From NCBI GenBank assembly GCA_964403885.1, contig CAYOHY010000007.1:1-64000 (forward strand): DNA of 64,000 nucleotides, in the 5' to 3' direction. The DNA comes from CAYOHY01 sp964403885 (GTDB lineage: Bacteria > Actinomycetota > Coriobacteriia > Anaerosomatales > PHET01). The notes beneath the pieces are model-generated. The model did not search any database and was not told where the DNA came from. It was given only the letters and a program-made list of their open reading frames with translations. Positions 8,153 to 17,388 of this stretch are shown in pieces. The position numbers and the translations under genes were made by a program. Within the stretch, counting starts at the first letter, position 1. Each line of letters starts with the position of its first letter.

Positions 8153-8722
8153 CTACTCGAGCCAGTCGATGATGTCGGTCTGGCGCTCGATGGGCACGAG
8201 TGGCGGATTGTCCGAGTAGCCCATGGCGATCACGGCCACGACTTGTCTGCCCTCATCGACACCGAAGGCATCGCGCAGCTCATCGCGAACCCACCACGAG
8301 AAGGTCACGTTGCACACACTGATGCCCTCATCGGTGGCCGCAAGCAGCACGTTCTCTATCGCCGCGCCCACCGAGAGCAGGGTGTTGGTGCTCTCGAAGT
8401 CATCAGAGATCATCGGTGCTGAGACGCCCACCACGATGGGGGCGTCGCCGAGGGTGGAGTACCAGCCCACAAGGAACTCCATGCCCTCGGGGCCGAGAAG
8501 CTCAGCGAACTCAGCGAGATGGACCGTCGTCTGCGCGACCACGGTCCCCACCCTCTCGCGCACCTGGCCGGTGGCCACATGGAAGCGCCACGGCTGAGAG
8601 TTACGCGACGAAGGTGCGAGGCTTGCCGCGGACAGCACCTTGGCGACCTGCTCGCGGGAGGGCGTACCCGGGCCAAAGGTCCTCACCGACCGGCGTCGCT
8701 CGAATGCGTCCCACAGCTCCAT
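8153..8722 (-). CDS. nitroreductase-family FMN oxidoreductase
   Basis: A 189-residue nitroreductase-fold protein. The FMN phosphate-binding RRRSVRTFGP segment is at residues 8-17 and SLAPSSRNSQPWRF follows near 35, both typical of the family. It should reduce nitro compounds, quinones or a specific metabolite using NAD(P)H. The ATG at 8722 is chosen over one six bases upstream because AGGAAGG has normal spacing only to the former. It is tightly packed between the glycosyltransferase and HAD genes. Confidence 0.88.
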   Translation of the reverse strand: MELWDAFERRRSVRTFGPGTPSREQVAKVLSAASLAPSSRNSQPWRFHVATGQVRERVGTVVAQTTVHLAEFAELLGPEGMEFLVGWYSTLGDAPIVVGVSAPMISDDFESTNTLLSVGAAIENVLLAATDEGISVCNVTFSWWVRDELRDAFGVDEGRQVVAVIAMGYSDNPPLVPIERQTDIIDWLE

Positions 8723-8724
8723 GG

Positions 8725-9840
8725 TCATCCTTCCTCGGCGATCATCGCCCGAACTCGCTCGCACACCTGCTGGCACGCGTTGTGCCGCCCCATCTCTGAA
8801 ACATTGCCCCTCATCTGAGCGAGCCGCTCGGGGTGACTGGAAAGGTAGCGGACCTTGTCGATCGCATCCTCGTCATCGCGCGCCACCAAAGCGACGCCCG
8901 CGTTGACGAGCTGGTCAGCGTTGAACCTCTCCTGCCCCGCAATCGGATTATAGATGACCAGAGGCACTCCCAGCGCTAATGCTTCCGCATGGGAGGCCGA
9001 CCCCATACGGGCACAGACCACATCGGCCGCCTTGATCGAGAGTGCTCGCGACGCCGTGTCTCCCACCAGTCTCAGGGGACCGGGCGAACCCACACCCTCG
9101 AGACGACGAGCCGCGCGCTCGTCGGCCGAGACGACCACCACTTGGATCCCGGCCGCACTCAGACCCAACGCGATCGCCGCGGCGTCGACTTCTCCGGCCG
9201 CCGCCGACATCGTGACGGTGAAACGGTCACTGAGCCCCAGCTCAGCGCGGCACCCGGTCGCCGCATGGGCCTTGGTGGTGCGCTCCGAGACGGGAATGCC
9301 CGTGACCATGATGCGGTCCCACGCGACACCGCGCACCACCAGCTCCTCACGGACCTCTTTGGTGGGTACGAAGAACAGCCTCACGTCAGGGTGCAGCCAG
9401 GTCAGCCGAGGACTCATGTCGGTCAGCACGTGGAAGACCGGCACCCCCGCCGGCGAGACCTCGGCGCACACCGCGGCCGCAAGCGACGAGGTCGCTATGA
9501 CCGCGTGAGGACGGACCCTGCCGAGCAGCGCAACCGCACGCTCGAGTCCGCTCGACTCGAGCTCCTGCATGACGTTGCCGAACACGCAGACCTGACGGGC
9601 TCGCTCCAACGTGCCCGTCAGCGCGGGCAGGAAGGCCTCGTCATGGCCGTAGGCGATGCGAGCGAGTACCGCGGTGGCGGGCAACACCTCTTCGAAGAAG
9701 TCGATCGTCTCGGCATCACAGTGGTCAGCCAAGACCGACCGGTGATAGCGGTACAGCGCGTCGCTTACGGAGCGTGACAGTCCGCCAAGCGTGTCGCCCA
9801 CGATCAGAATACGTCGCTTGTCGGAGCGACGTCGGGGCAT
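8725..9840 (-). CDS. GT28-like (MGDG synthase/MurG-type) glycosyltransferase
   Basis: A 371-residue GT-B fold protein resembling processive diacylglycerol glucosyltransferases and MGDG synthases. The N-terminal domain has ILIVGDTLGGLSRSVSDAL and the signature region VFHVLTDMSPRLTWLHPDV; the C-terminal sugar-nucleotide domain has the GVPLVIYNPIAGQERFNA loop. A lipid acceptor is likely. The ATG at 9840 shares one base with the upstream stop (TGATG); a TTG at 9843 is also possible. It follows regulatory genes rather than lipid genes, so its placement may reflect envelope stress control. The canonical GGTG-H loop of the first domain looks altered. Confidence 0.75.
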   Translation of the reverse strand: MPRRRSDKRRILIVGDTLGGLSRSVSDALYRYHRSVLADHCDAETIDFFEEVLPATAVLARIAYGHDEAFLPALTGTLERARQVCVFGNVMQELESSGLERAVALLGRVRPHAVIATSSLAAAVCAEVSPAGVPVFHVLTDMSPRLTWLHPDVRLFFVPTKEVREELVVRGVAWDRIMVTGIPVSERTTKAHAATGCRAELGLSDRFTVTMSAAAGEVDAAAIALGLSAAGIQVVVVSADERAARRLEGVGSPGPLRLVGDTASRALSIKAADVVCARMGSASHAEALALGVPLVIYNPIAGQERFNADQLVNAGVALVARDDEDAIDKVRYLSSHPERLAQMRGNVSEMGRHNACQQVCERVRAMIAEEG

Positions 9841-10622
9841 CAACCCACCGCCGCTCGGTGCTTGGTGAGCCGAACCAGCGTGCCGCCCAGCGGCGAGACA
9901 TCGAACTCCACGTTGTCCATGAGCGCACGCATGAACATGACGCCGCGTCCACCGGGGGCATAGAGGTCATCGTTGCCCGCGTGTACCCCGTCGAAGCCCT
10001 GACCGGCATCCATGACCTCGAGCACGACCCGGTCTTCGAACGCGATGACGCCGATACCCACGTGCCCCTCGCCCGTGCCAGGGGATCCATGGCGCACAGC
10101 GTTCGCAAGTGCCTCGCCCAGCGCGACCTTGATGTCGAAGAGCGCGGAGTCAGGAAAGCCGAGCGGTACGATCAGATCGCACACTCGTTCCCGGGTCTCA
10201 CTCAGGCGGTTCACGTCGGGAGTCATCGTGAGGTCTTCGCGCCACAGCAACGAGGCGGGCGCAAAGGGCAGCTCGAGACCTTCGAGCGCAGCTGCGACGT
10301 TTGCGGACATGCCCACGGACTCAGCGACCGATACCAGACCTGAAAGCTCCAGAATGCGCCCCACGTCCTTGGTCGCCCCAGCCAAGACGAGACGGCCGCC
10401 CACCGGTTTGAGCATGTGATCGAGCCACACGAGAAGCCCGAGCGCCGAGCTGTCGGCATAGTCGACACAGCTCAGATCGAGCACCACGTTCCGGGAGCCG
10501 GTCTTGAGTGCGGTATCAAGCCGCTCGCGGAGTTCAGGCACCACCGCGACGTCGATATCACCGGCAAGCCGCACCACGCAGGCACGGGGTCCGACCTCTT
10601 GAGAGATCTCGAATTGCGTCAT
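9840..10622 (-). CDS. STAS-HATPase fusion: anti-sigma antagonist joined to anti-sigma kinase
   Basis: A 260-residue protein with two opposing partner-switch modules in one chain. Residues 1-110 are a STAS domain (SpoIIAA/RsbV type) with the phosphorylation loop YADSSALGLLVW. Residues 120-258 are an RsbW/SpoIIAB-type HATPase with N-box EALANAVRHG, DAGQGFD and GGRGVMFMRAL ATP-lid motifs. The kinase half could phosphorylate its own or another STAS domain. The gene directly upstream, adjacent without a gap, encodes the matching SpoIIE-type phosphatase. No sigma factor of the sigma-B type lies nearby, so the output may be another target. Confidence 0.88.
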   Translation of the reverse strand: MTQFEISQEVGPRACVVRLAGDIDVAVVPELRERLDTALKTGSRNVVLDLSCVDYADSSALGLLVWLDHMLKPVGGRLVLAGATKDVGRILELSGLVSVAESVGMSANVAAALEGLELPFAPASLLWREDLTMTPDVNRLSETRERVCDLIVPLGFPDSALFDIKVALGEALANAVRHGSPGTGEGHVGIGVIAFEDRVVLEVMDAGQGFDGVHAGNDDLYAPGGRGVMFMRALMDNVEFDVSPLGGTLVRLTKHRAAVG

Positions 10623-13600
10623 CTATGTGCCGAACCCTTCATGCGGGCCGTCGTGTGTCTTGACGATGGTACCCGCAATCTCGACCACCAGAACCGCCAC
10701 GTCGTCTTTGAGTCCCACCCTCACAAACGACTGGACCGCACGAAGCAGGTCCGCGGGCGCATCGATAGCGCGAATCGACGCGCCGAACACCTGATCCACC
10801 CGTTCCTCGCCAAAGAACTCGCCCTCGAACCGACCCTCCGTCACGCCGTCGGTATAGAGGAGCACCGCGTCACCTTCACCCAACCGCACGCTCTTCTCCG
10901 CATACGCTGCGTCGATCGCGGCGCCGAGCAGCGGCCCGGTGACCCCCAGGCGCTCGATGGTACCGTCAGCACGGCGCAGTACCGCAGGCGGATGTCCGCC
11001 ATCGGCCCATGCCAGCTCTCCGGAGTGCGGATCGAGGCGGCCGAGCCACGACGTGACGATGTCGCTCGCATCTCCCGATTCACCCACGAAACGGTTGAGT
11101 TGGGACATAGCCTCAGCGGGCCCCAACCCGGCGGACACCAATGCGCGCGCCGAGTACTTGATCATCGACGTCTTGGTCGCCGCCCTGACCCCCTTGCCGC
11201 ACACATCGGCGATGGTGAACCATATCGCTCCGTCGGGCGCTCTGAACAGGTCGTAGTAGTCACCGCCGATCTCGGCGTCACCACCTGCAGGCCGATACTC
11301 CGCTGCCGCCCTGATCTCGGCGAACTCGGGAAGGGCCCCCGGAAGGATCGACCTCTGAAGAGTCTGGGCCACGTCGTGCTCTCGGCTGTAGAGACTCGCA
11401 GTGTCGATCGCGAGCGCGGCCTGCGTCGCGAAGGTCTGCAGCATGTTCAGGTCCTCATCGGCGAACGCACCCGGTCGCACCGAGAAGACCATGAGCACGC
11501 CGATGGGCCGCCCGCGCGCCATGAGCGGCACTGCGAGCAGCGAGCGCAAGTCGTGACTTGCCGCAGAGCCCGCGAGCCCGTCCATGCTCGCGTGCAGGTC
11601 CCTGACCGATACCGGTTGTCCGGTCTTGAACACGTGACCGGGCAGGTCCTCACCCGGCTTGACCTCGAGGTAGAGGACCGAGGGCGGCACCGCACCGCGC
11701 GCCATCGAGGTCGCAAGCGAGCCCTTGCGTGAATCGTGCAGCAGCAACGCGACCGAGTCGGCCGAAAGGATCTTTTGGACGACGTCGAGCACTCGGTTGA
11801 GGACGACATTGACCTGCAACGAGGAGCCCACGGCCTGGCTGATGCGGAAGATCGTCTCAAGGTTCGCGGCGCGCGTCAGGGCACGTTCGTAGAAGAACGC
11901 GTTGTCGAGTGCGAGCTCGAGCTCGTCGGCCAACGCCGAGGCGATCCGAAGCGACTTGCCGGTGTGGTCCGCCGCGGAGAGGGCGATCATCATCACCGCA
12001 CCATGATCTGTGTCGAGGCCGACGGGAACCACGAGTAGCTCCGCAGCATCGAACTCGACCAGCAAACGGTCACCCTCCGGCCCGTCTCCCAGCATGTGAA
12101 CGACCGGGTTTCCATCGCCTCGGGACAACACCCTGAGGCCCGCGGCAAGGAACTCGGGGTCGCGGCCGCGAGCCGGATCGTCAGGCAGGCCAAGCGCTGC
12201 TCGGTCCACCAGCAGGATGCTTGCGAACGGCGCCGACAGCACGTCGCGGATGATCCACTCGACGACACCCAGGGCCTTGCCGAGCCCGTCCGGCCGCACC
12301 AGCTCCTCCGCGACGGCGCGCAGCGCCTCGGCCACCTGCCGAGACGCACTCTCCTCCTCGAACAGGCGTGAGGTCTGCACTGCGACCGCAGCCTGAGCCG
12401 AGAATGTGCGCACCATCTCCCGCTCGGCCTCACTGGCCTCTTGGCCGGCGTCTCGCAAGACGACGACCACGCCGAGCGCCTCATGACCGGCGAGCAACGG
12501 GGCCGCCAATGCCGAGGAATGGGAACCCGCAAGCCCGGGCAGCTCTGCCGAGAACTCAGCGGGTGAGCCGATGAGGTCCACCGGCGAGGACGAGTACAAG
12601 GCGCGGGCCAACCAGCCCCCGACGTCGACCTTCACCGGCTCCGCGGCCGCGAGATCGATGCCTCGCGTTCGAACCGGCGTCAGCAGTGACCCGTCGCCTT
12701 CGACCAGGTAGATCGCCGCCCCGCCGGGTCCGACGATGTGCCCCATCGCCGAGAGGATGCCGTCGAGCACCTGGTCGACCTGTGAGGCGCTCGCGAGCAG
12801 TTGCGAAAGATCGTGCAGGGCATTGAGGCGCAGCGCGAGATCGTTGAACGCCTCAGACACTGCGCCGATCTCATCAGCGCGACCCACGGGAAGCGGCTTG
12901 ACGTAGGAACCGGCCGCCGCGCTGCGCGCAGCACCCTCAAGGTCCCGCAGAGGCCGCACGAGACGCTGCGAGACGCCCCAGGCGGCAGCGATGGCGACCA
13001 CGCCGCCGAAGATCAGCACCATGACGGCGGGCGTCACCGCGCGCATCGTGTCGCGCATCGCAACTTGCGCCGGCTCGACCACCATGATGCGCCAGTCGAT
13101 ACCGTCAAGGCCCTGGATGTCGTTGTACTGGCCGCCCAGCGGTGTGCCGTCGACGGAGGGTACGGTCACCCGTCCACTGCCCGCCGTCACCGGCGTCCAG
13201 CGTGCGCGTGAGAGCTGCGGTGAACTCGCCCCCGAATTCGCGATGATGCTGCCGCGATCGAGAACCGCCACCGTCCGGCCGCTCAGCTGCGCTGATACCT
13301 CCCTGACGATGCCGCCCAAGAAGCCGGTGTCGACCTTTGCCACGAGAATCACCGGGCGGCCCGCCGACGATACGAGGGTTCGGACGAACCACAGGTCCGA
13401 GCGACTCTTCGACCCGGTCCCGGCGTGCGCGATGTATCCCGTGCGCCCATGAGCGATATCGCTGAAGACGGGCTCCGAGGCGATCGATGAGATCGGCGCC
13501 GCTCCCGGCATCGATGCGACCACCGAGCCGTCGGGCCGAACGAGGTAGGCAGCGTCAAGAGACCCGCGCTTGCGCGCGAGCATCATCGTGAACCGTGAGG

Positions 13601-13865
13601 TCATCTTCTGCGGTGAGCTCTCTTGCGCCATCTGGAAGGCAACATCAGCGAGGTAGCCTTCAAGGTCGCGAAGCTCGCTCTCAGTGCGGTCCTCGATGAA
13701 CTGGACCGCAAGAACGTCACGTCCTTCGGCCTTCTCAACGGAAAGCCGGGAAGTGGAGACAAGCGCCACCGCTCCCGCAGTGGTCACGGTGATTGCTCCG
13801 ATGAGGAGCGTCACGCGGACGATGCGGGCGGCGAGACCCCCTGGTGTGCGCAGTTTCGCAGCCAC
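10623..13865 (-). CDS. SpoIIE-type PP2C phosphatase with extracellular sensor, HAMP and GAF domains
   Basis: A 1080-residue sensor phosphatase. Membrane helix at about 15-37, an extracellular Cache-like domain to about 275, a second helix, HAMP to about 350, then three GAF-like blocks (about 355-500, 510-650, 670-820). The C-terminal PP2C domain has EIGGDYYDLF, IADVCGKG and the final DDVAVLVVEI metal-site motifs. It should dephosphorylate a STAS-domain protein when an external or small-molecule signal is sensed. Its stop codon abuts the start of the STAS-HATPase fusion. The start is GTG with GTGGAG upstream. Confidence 0.92.
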   Translation of the reverse strand: MAAKLRTPGGLAARIVRVTLLIGAITVTTAGAVALVSTSRLSVEKAEGRDVLAVQFIEDRTESELRDLEGYLADVAFQMAQESSPQKMTSRFTMMLARKRGSLDAAYLVRPDGSVVASMPGAAPISSIASEPVFSDIAHGRTGYIAHAGTGSKSRSDLWFVRTLVSSAGRPVILVAKVDTGFLGGIVREVSAQLSGRTVAVLDRGSIIANSGASSPQLSRARWTPVTAGSGRVTVPSVDGTPLGGQYNDIQGLDGIDWRIMVVEPAQVAMRDTMRAVTPAVMVLIFGGVVAIAAAWGVSQRLVRPLRDLEGAARSAAAGSYVKPLPVGRADEIGAVSEAFNDLALRLNALHDLSQLLASASQVDQVLDGILSAMGHIVGPGGAAIYLVEGDGSLLTPVRTRGIDLAAAEPVKVDVGGWLARALYSSSPVDLIGSPAEFSAELPGLAGSHSSALAAPLLAGHEALGVVVVLRDAGQEASEAEREMVRTFSAQAAVAVQTSRLFEEESASRQVAEALRAVAEELVRPDGLGKALGVVEWIIRDVLSAPFASILLVDRAALGLPDDPARGRDPEFLAAGLRVLSRGDGNPVVHMLGDGPEGDRLLVEFDAAELLVVPVGLDTDHGAVMMIALSAADHTGKSLRIASALADELELALDNAFFYERALTRAANLETIFRISQAVGSSLQVNVVLNRVLDVVQKILSADSVALLLHDSRKGSLATSMARGAVPPSVLYLEVKPGEDLPGHVFKTGQPVSVRDLHASMDGLAGSAASHDLRSLLAVPLMARGRPIGVLMVFSVRPGAFADEDLNMLQTFATQAALAIDTASLYSREHDVAQTLQRSILPGALPEFAEIRAAAEYRPAGGDAEIGGDYYDLFRAPDGAIWFTIADVCGKGVRAATKTSMIKYSARALVSAGLGPAEAMSQLNRFVGESGDASDIVTSWLGRLDPHSGELAWADGGHPPAVLRRADGTIERLGVTGPLLGAAIDAAYAEKSVRLGEGDAVLLYTDGVTEGRFEGEFFGEERVDQVFGASIRAIDAPADLLRAVQSFVRVGLKDDVAVLVVEIAGTIVKTHDGPHEGFGT

Positions 13866-13960
13866 CCGTCTCCACCCCGTCGAGGAGCCACGCGTCCCCC
13901 GCGTGACCTGCGACTACATCGTACTGCAAGCGCCTGACACGCGATAGCGAACTGGAAGCA

Positions 13961-14707
13961 TCATCCGGTCAGGCCGGGCAGCGGGACCTCGATCGCGGGC
14001 ACGAAGTTGAACAGCCACGACGCCAAGACACCCAACCGGCCGGTGACGATCAGCACTCCCACCACTATCAGCAGCGAACCGGCGACTCGGTTGATGATCA
14101 GCGAGTGCTTGTTGAGCCACCTCATCACCACTCCCAGGCGCCCGAACAACACCGCCACCAGCACAAAGGGCACCCCGAGACCCAACGAGTAGACGAGAAG
14201 AAGCAACGCGCCCTGACCCACCGACTCCGAGGAGCTTGCGAGGGCCAGGATCGAGGCGAGGATCGGCCCCACGCATGGTGTCCAGCCGGCGGCGAACGCC
14301 ATTCCCATGACAAGCGCCGCTCCCCTGCCGAAGTTGCGCGAACGCTCCATGTCCACCCGGGCCTCGCCGTAGAGCCACGGCACTTTGATGATGCCGAGCA
14401 TCAGCACCCCGAAGCCGATGACCGCTAGCCCTCCCACCTTCTCGATGATCACGCGGTACTCGGACAGGAACTGACCCAGCACCGAGGCGGTCGCGCCAAG
14501 CGACACGAAGATGAACGTGAAGCCGGCGACGAACATGAGTGACGGAACGAGTACCTTGCTCGTGGAGGTCTGCGCGTCTCGCAGCTCAGCGGCGGTCAGG
14601 CCTGTCATGAACGAGAGGTATCCCGGAATGAGCGGGAGGACGCACGGCGACAGAAACGAGACAACACCCGCAGCGAACGCGATCAGAACCGATAGTGCCA
14701 GCGGCAT
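13961..14707 (-). CDS. ccdA: CcdA-type thiol-disulfide membrane transporter
   Basis: A 248-residue membrane protein with six to seven helices. Two conserved cysteines sit in FLSPCVLPLIPGYL (helix 1) and AAGWTPCVGPIL (helix 4), the redox pair that carries electrons from cytoplasmic thioredoxin to proteins outside the membrane. It serves cytochrome c maturation or reduction of extracytoplasmic metal-binding thiols. The promoter carries a CsoR-type palindrome nearly identical to that of trxA in this window, which would couple the two steps. It also lies downstream of the cupredoxin and HMA genes on the same strand. Confidence 0.93.
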   Translation of the reverse strand: MPLALSVLIAFAAGVVSFLSPCVLPLIPGYLSFMTGLTAAELRDAQTSTSKVLVPSLMFVAGFTFIFVSLGATASVLGQFLSEYRVIIEKVGGLAVIGFGVLMLGIIKVPWLYGEARVDMERSRNFGRGAALVMGMAFAAGWTPCVGPILASILALASSSESVGQGALLLLVYSLGLGVPFVLVAVLFGRLGVVMRWLNKHSLIINRVAGSLLIVVGVLIVTGRLGVLASWLFNFVPAIEVPLPGLTG

Positions 14708-14753
14708 CGAGGCACACACTCCTCAGCGAACAAAGCGACGGTGGACGCAGAAC

Positions 14754-14782
14754 AGCATACCCTCTGGGGTATCGGTATGCAA
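14754..14782 (-). promoter_or_regulatory. ccdA promoter with CsoR-type operator in the spacer
   Basis: Minus-strand -35 TTGCAT (14777-14782), 17-bp spacer and -10 TATGCT (14754-14759). The palindrome ATACCC-TCTG-GGGTAT at 14757-14772 fills the spacer and overlaps the -10. It matches the trxA operator at 14 of 16 bases, so repression by a CsoR-family protein is the natural reading. Confidence 0.78.
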
Positions 14783-14783
14783 C

Positions 14784-15290
14784 TTACTCCGCGACTATGA
14801 CACCGCACGCTTGGCCTGACACTGAGCTGAGCGGGTACACGCCTGGCCGAAGTCCGGGCAACCTGATCACGGTGCCGCCCTCCGTCAACCGGAACGACAG
14901 TCCCAAGGCCTCGAGTTTGACGTACTCGGTGCACCCCTCGCCCTCGGAGAACACGACTTCGACGGGCTCGCCCGCACGTACCGTGATGTGATTGGGCGTG
15001 AGGTATCCGCGCGATGCGTCTATGTCGACACGCTGCTCGCCGCTGACCTGCAGCGCTCGCACGGGCTGAGACAACACCTTCTGCTGAGCGTACACCGTGG
15101 TCGCGGGGTCATACAGCGTGCCCGCATAGGCCGCGGATCGCATCCCCTGACGCGCCGAATCGACAAGCTGGTGCGATGCGGCGAACGAGTAACCGGCCAC
15201 CACGACGAGCGCGGAAAGTGCCGCAACGGCGAGATACGCGGTGGTACCTGGCCTGGCTACGTCGTGGATGGCCGGTCGATTCGCGAACAT
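14784..15290 (-). CDS. membrane-anchored cupredoxin-like protein
   Basis: A 168-residue protein with an N-terminal membrane helix (about residues 18-38), a linker, and a C-terminal beta-rich domain resembling the plastocyanin/EfeO-type cupredoxin fold. That domain contains ITVRAGEPVEVVFSEGEGC, then GLRPGVYPL and SGQACGVIVAE. Two cysteines (GCTEY and QACGV) could be metal ligands or a disulfide. The usual His ligand and C-terminal Met are not evident, so copper binding is uncertain. It follows the HMA gene by seven bases and precedes ccdA, which suggests extracytoplasmic metal or thiol handling. Confidence 0.7.
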   Translation of the reverse strand: MFANRPAIHDVARPGTTAYLAVAALSALVVVAGYSFAASHQLVDSARQGMRSAAYAGTLYDPATTVYAQQKVLSQPVRALQVSGEQRVDIDASRGYLTPNHITVRAGEPVEVVFSEGEGCTEYVKLEALGLSFRLTEGGTVIRLPGLRPGVYPLSSVSGQACGVIVAE

Positions 15291-15297
15291 CAGTGCG

Positions 15298-15519
15298 TCA
15301 GGCCTCCAGGTCTGCCTCGTAACCGGCACCCTGGATCGCGGAGATGATCGCCTCAGGCGTGACGACAGCGTCATCGTAGGTGACCACGGTCAAGCCGGTG
15401 GCGTGGTCCGTCTTGGTCGACTCGACGCCGGCCAGGTCGGTGAGCGTCATATCGACGAGCATCGAGCACGAGCTGCAGTGCAGTCCGGATGTGACGAAAC
15501 GAGAGGTCTTCTGAGCCAT
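15298..15519 (-). CDS. heavy-metal-associated (HMA) domain protein, CopZ-like
   Basis: A 73-residue single HMA domain with the ferredoxin-like fold. The metal-binding loop GLHCSSCSM (CxxC) is at residues 12-20, followed by the usual LAGV and AIQGAGYEA motifs. It should bind Cu(I) or another soft metal and pass it on. AAGGAGG lies nine bases before the ATG. No P-type ATPase partner is visible in the window; the nearest metal genes are the cupredoxin downstream and the CDF exporter 6 kb away. A sigma-54-type promoter lies 51 bases upstream. Confidence 0.92.
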   Translation of the reverse strand: MAQKTSRFVTSGLHCSSCSMLVDMTLTDLAGVESTKTDHATGLTVVTYDDAVVTPEAIISAIQGAGYEADLEA

Positions 15520-15569
15520 GGGGTAGTCCTCCTTGGTGTATCCGAGCATCCTCGGCACGACCGACACGG

Positions 15570-15585
15570 TGCGAGCAGTGTGCCA
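15570..15585 (-). promoter_or_regulatory. sigma-54 promoter before the HMA gene
   Basis: On the minus strand the site reads TGGCACA-CTGC-TCGCA. GG and GC are separated by exactly 10 bases as sigma-54 requires, and 14 of the 16 bases fit the TGGCACG-N4-TTGCA consensus when the four N positions are counted as fitting. The expected transcript start is about 40 bases before the HMA start codon, like the rpoN site. Confidence 0.6.
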
Positions 15586-15634
15586 ACAACGCCGCCCGGG
15601 AGGCAACCTGAACGCGGGTGAATCGAGCGCTGGG

Positions 15635-15964
15635 CTAGGCCTGCTGCTGATCGTCGAGACGCGCTCCGCAGTGAGGGCACAAACGCCAGTCCTGACCGAC
15701 GTCCTGGCCGCACTCCGTGCACGAACGTGTCTGAAGATCGGGGCCGACGCTGCGATCACGCGACCGCCCGGAGCCCAACAGCAGCACGGCGACACCGATC
15801 ACCAGCCCGGCAGCCACCGGAGGAATCCACCCAAGGCTGGCGGCGATGGTCGAGTGCAGCTCCGCCTCAGGACCCACAAGGCGGGCAACCACGACGAAGA
15901 GCATGCCGAACGCTCCGCCGACAAGGGCGGCGAACGTAAAACGGATGAGCGAGCGAGCGGTCAA
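15635..15964 (-). CDS. zinc-ribbon protein with two membrane helices
   Basis: A 109-residue protein with two N-terminal membrane helices (about residues 8-30 and 44-64) and a C-terminal zinc ribbon CTECG-x10-CPHCG. The role is unknown; such proteins often act as small membrane adaptors. The TTG start has GGAG six bases upstream. It lies between the NtrC-type activator and the HMA operon, and a near-perfect sigma-54 promoter is located 40 bases before its start, making it the best candidate target of that activator. Confidence 0.75.
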   Translation of the reverse strand: MTARSLIRFTFAALVGGAFGMLFVVVARLVGPEAELHSTIAASLGWIPPVAAGLVIGVAVLLLGSGRSRDRSVGPDLQTRSCTECGQDVGQDWRLCPHCGARLDDQQQA

Positions 15965-16003
15965 CGGTGTCTCCGAGCGTGCAGGGGTGCCACGCCACAG
16001 AAG

Positions 16004-16019
16004 TGCAACACGTGTGCCA
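16004..16019 (-). promoter_or_regulatory. near-consensus sigma-54 promoter before the zinc-ribbon gene
   Basis: Minus-strand TGGCACA-CGTG-TTGCA fits the TGGCACG-N4-TTGCA consensus at 15 of 16 positions, counting the four N positions as fitting; only the seventh base differs. The GG/GC spacing is exact. It sits in the 60-base gap between the NtrC-type gene and the zinc-ribbon gene. Confidence 0.8.
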
Positions 16020-16024
16020 GCGGG

Positions 16025-17371
<1,347 letters not shown>

Positions 17372-17388
17372 TGTCCAGTCCTTCCGTG

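Noticed and set aside
13866..13960. Possible sigma-54 promoter before the 1080-residue phosphatase (TTGCAG at about 13920)
   Set aside because: The bases ten positions before GC are not GG on the minus strand, so the spacing test fails.
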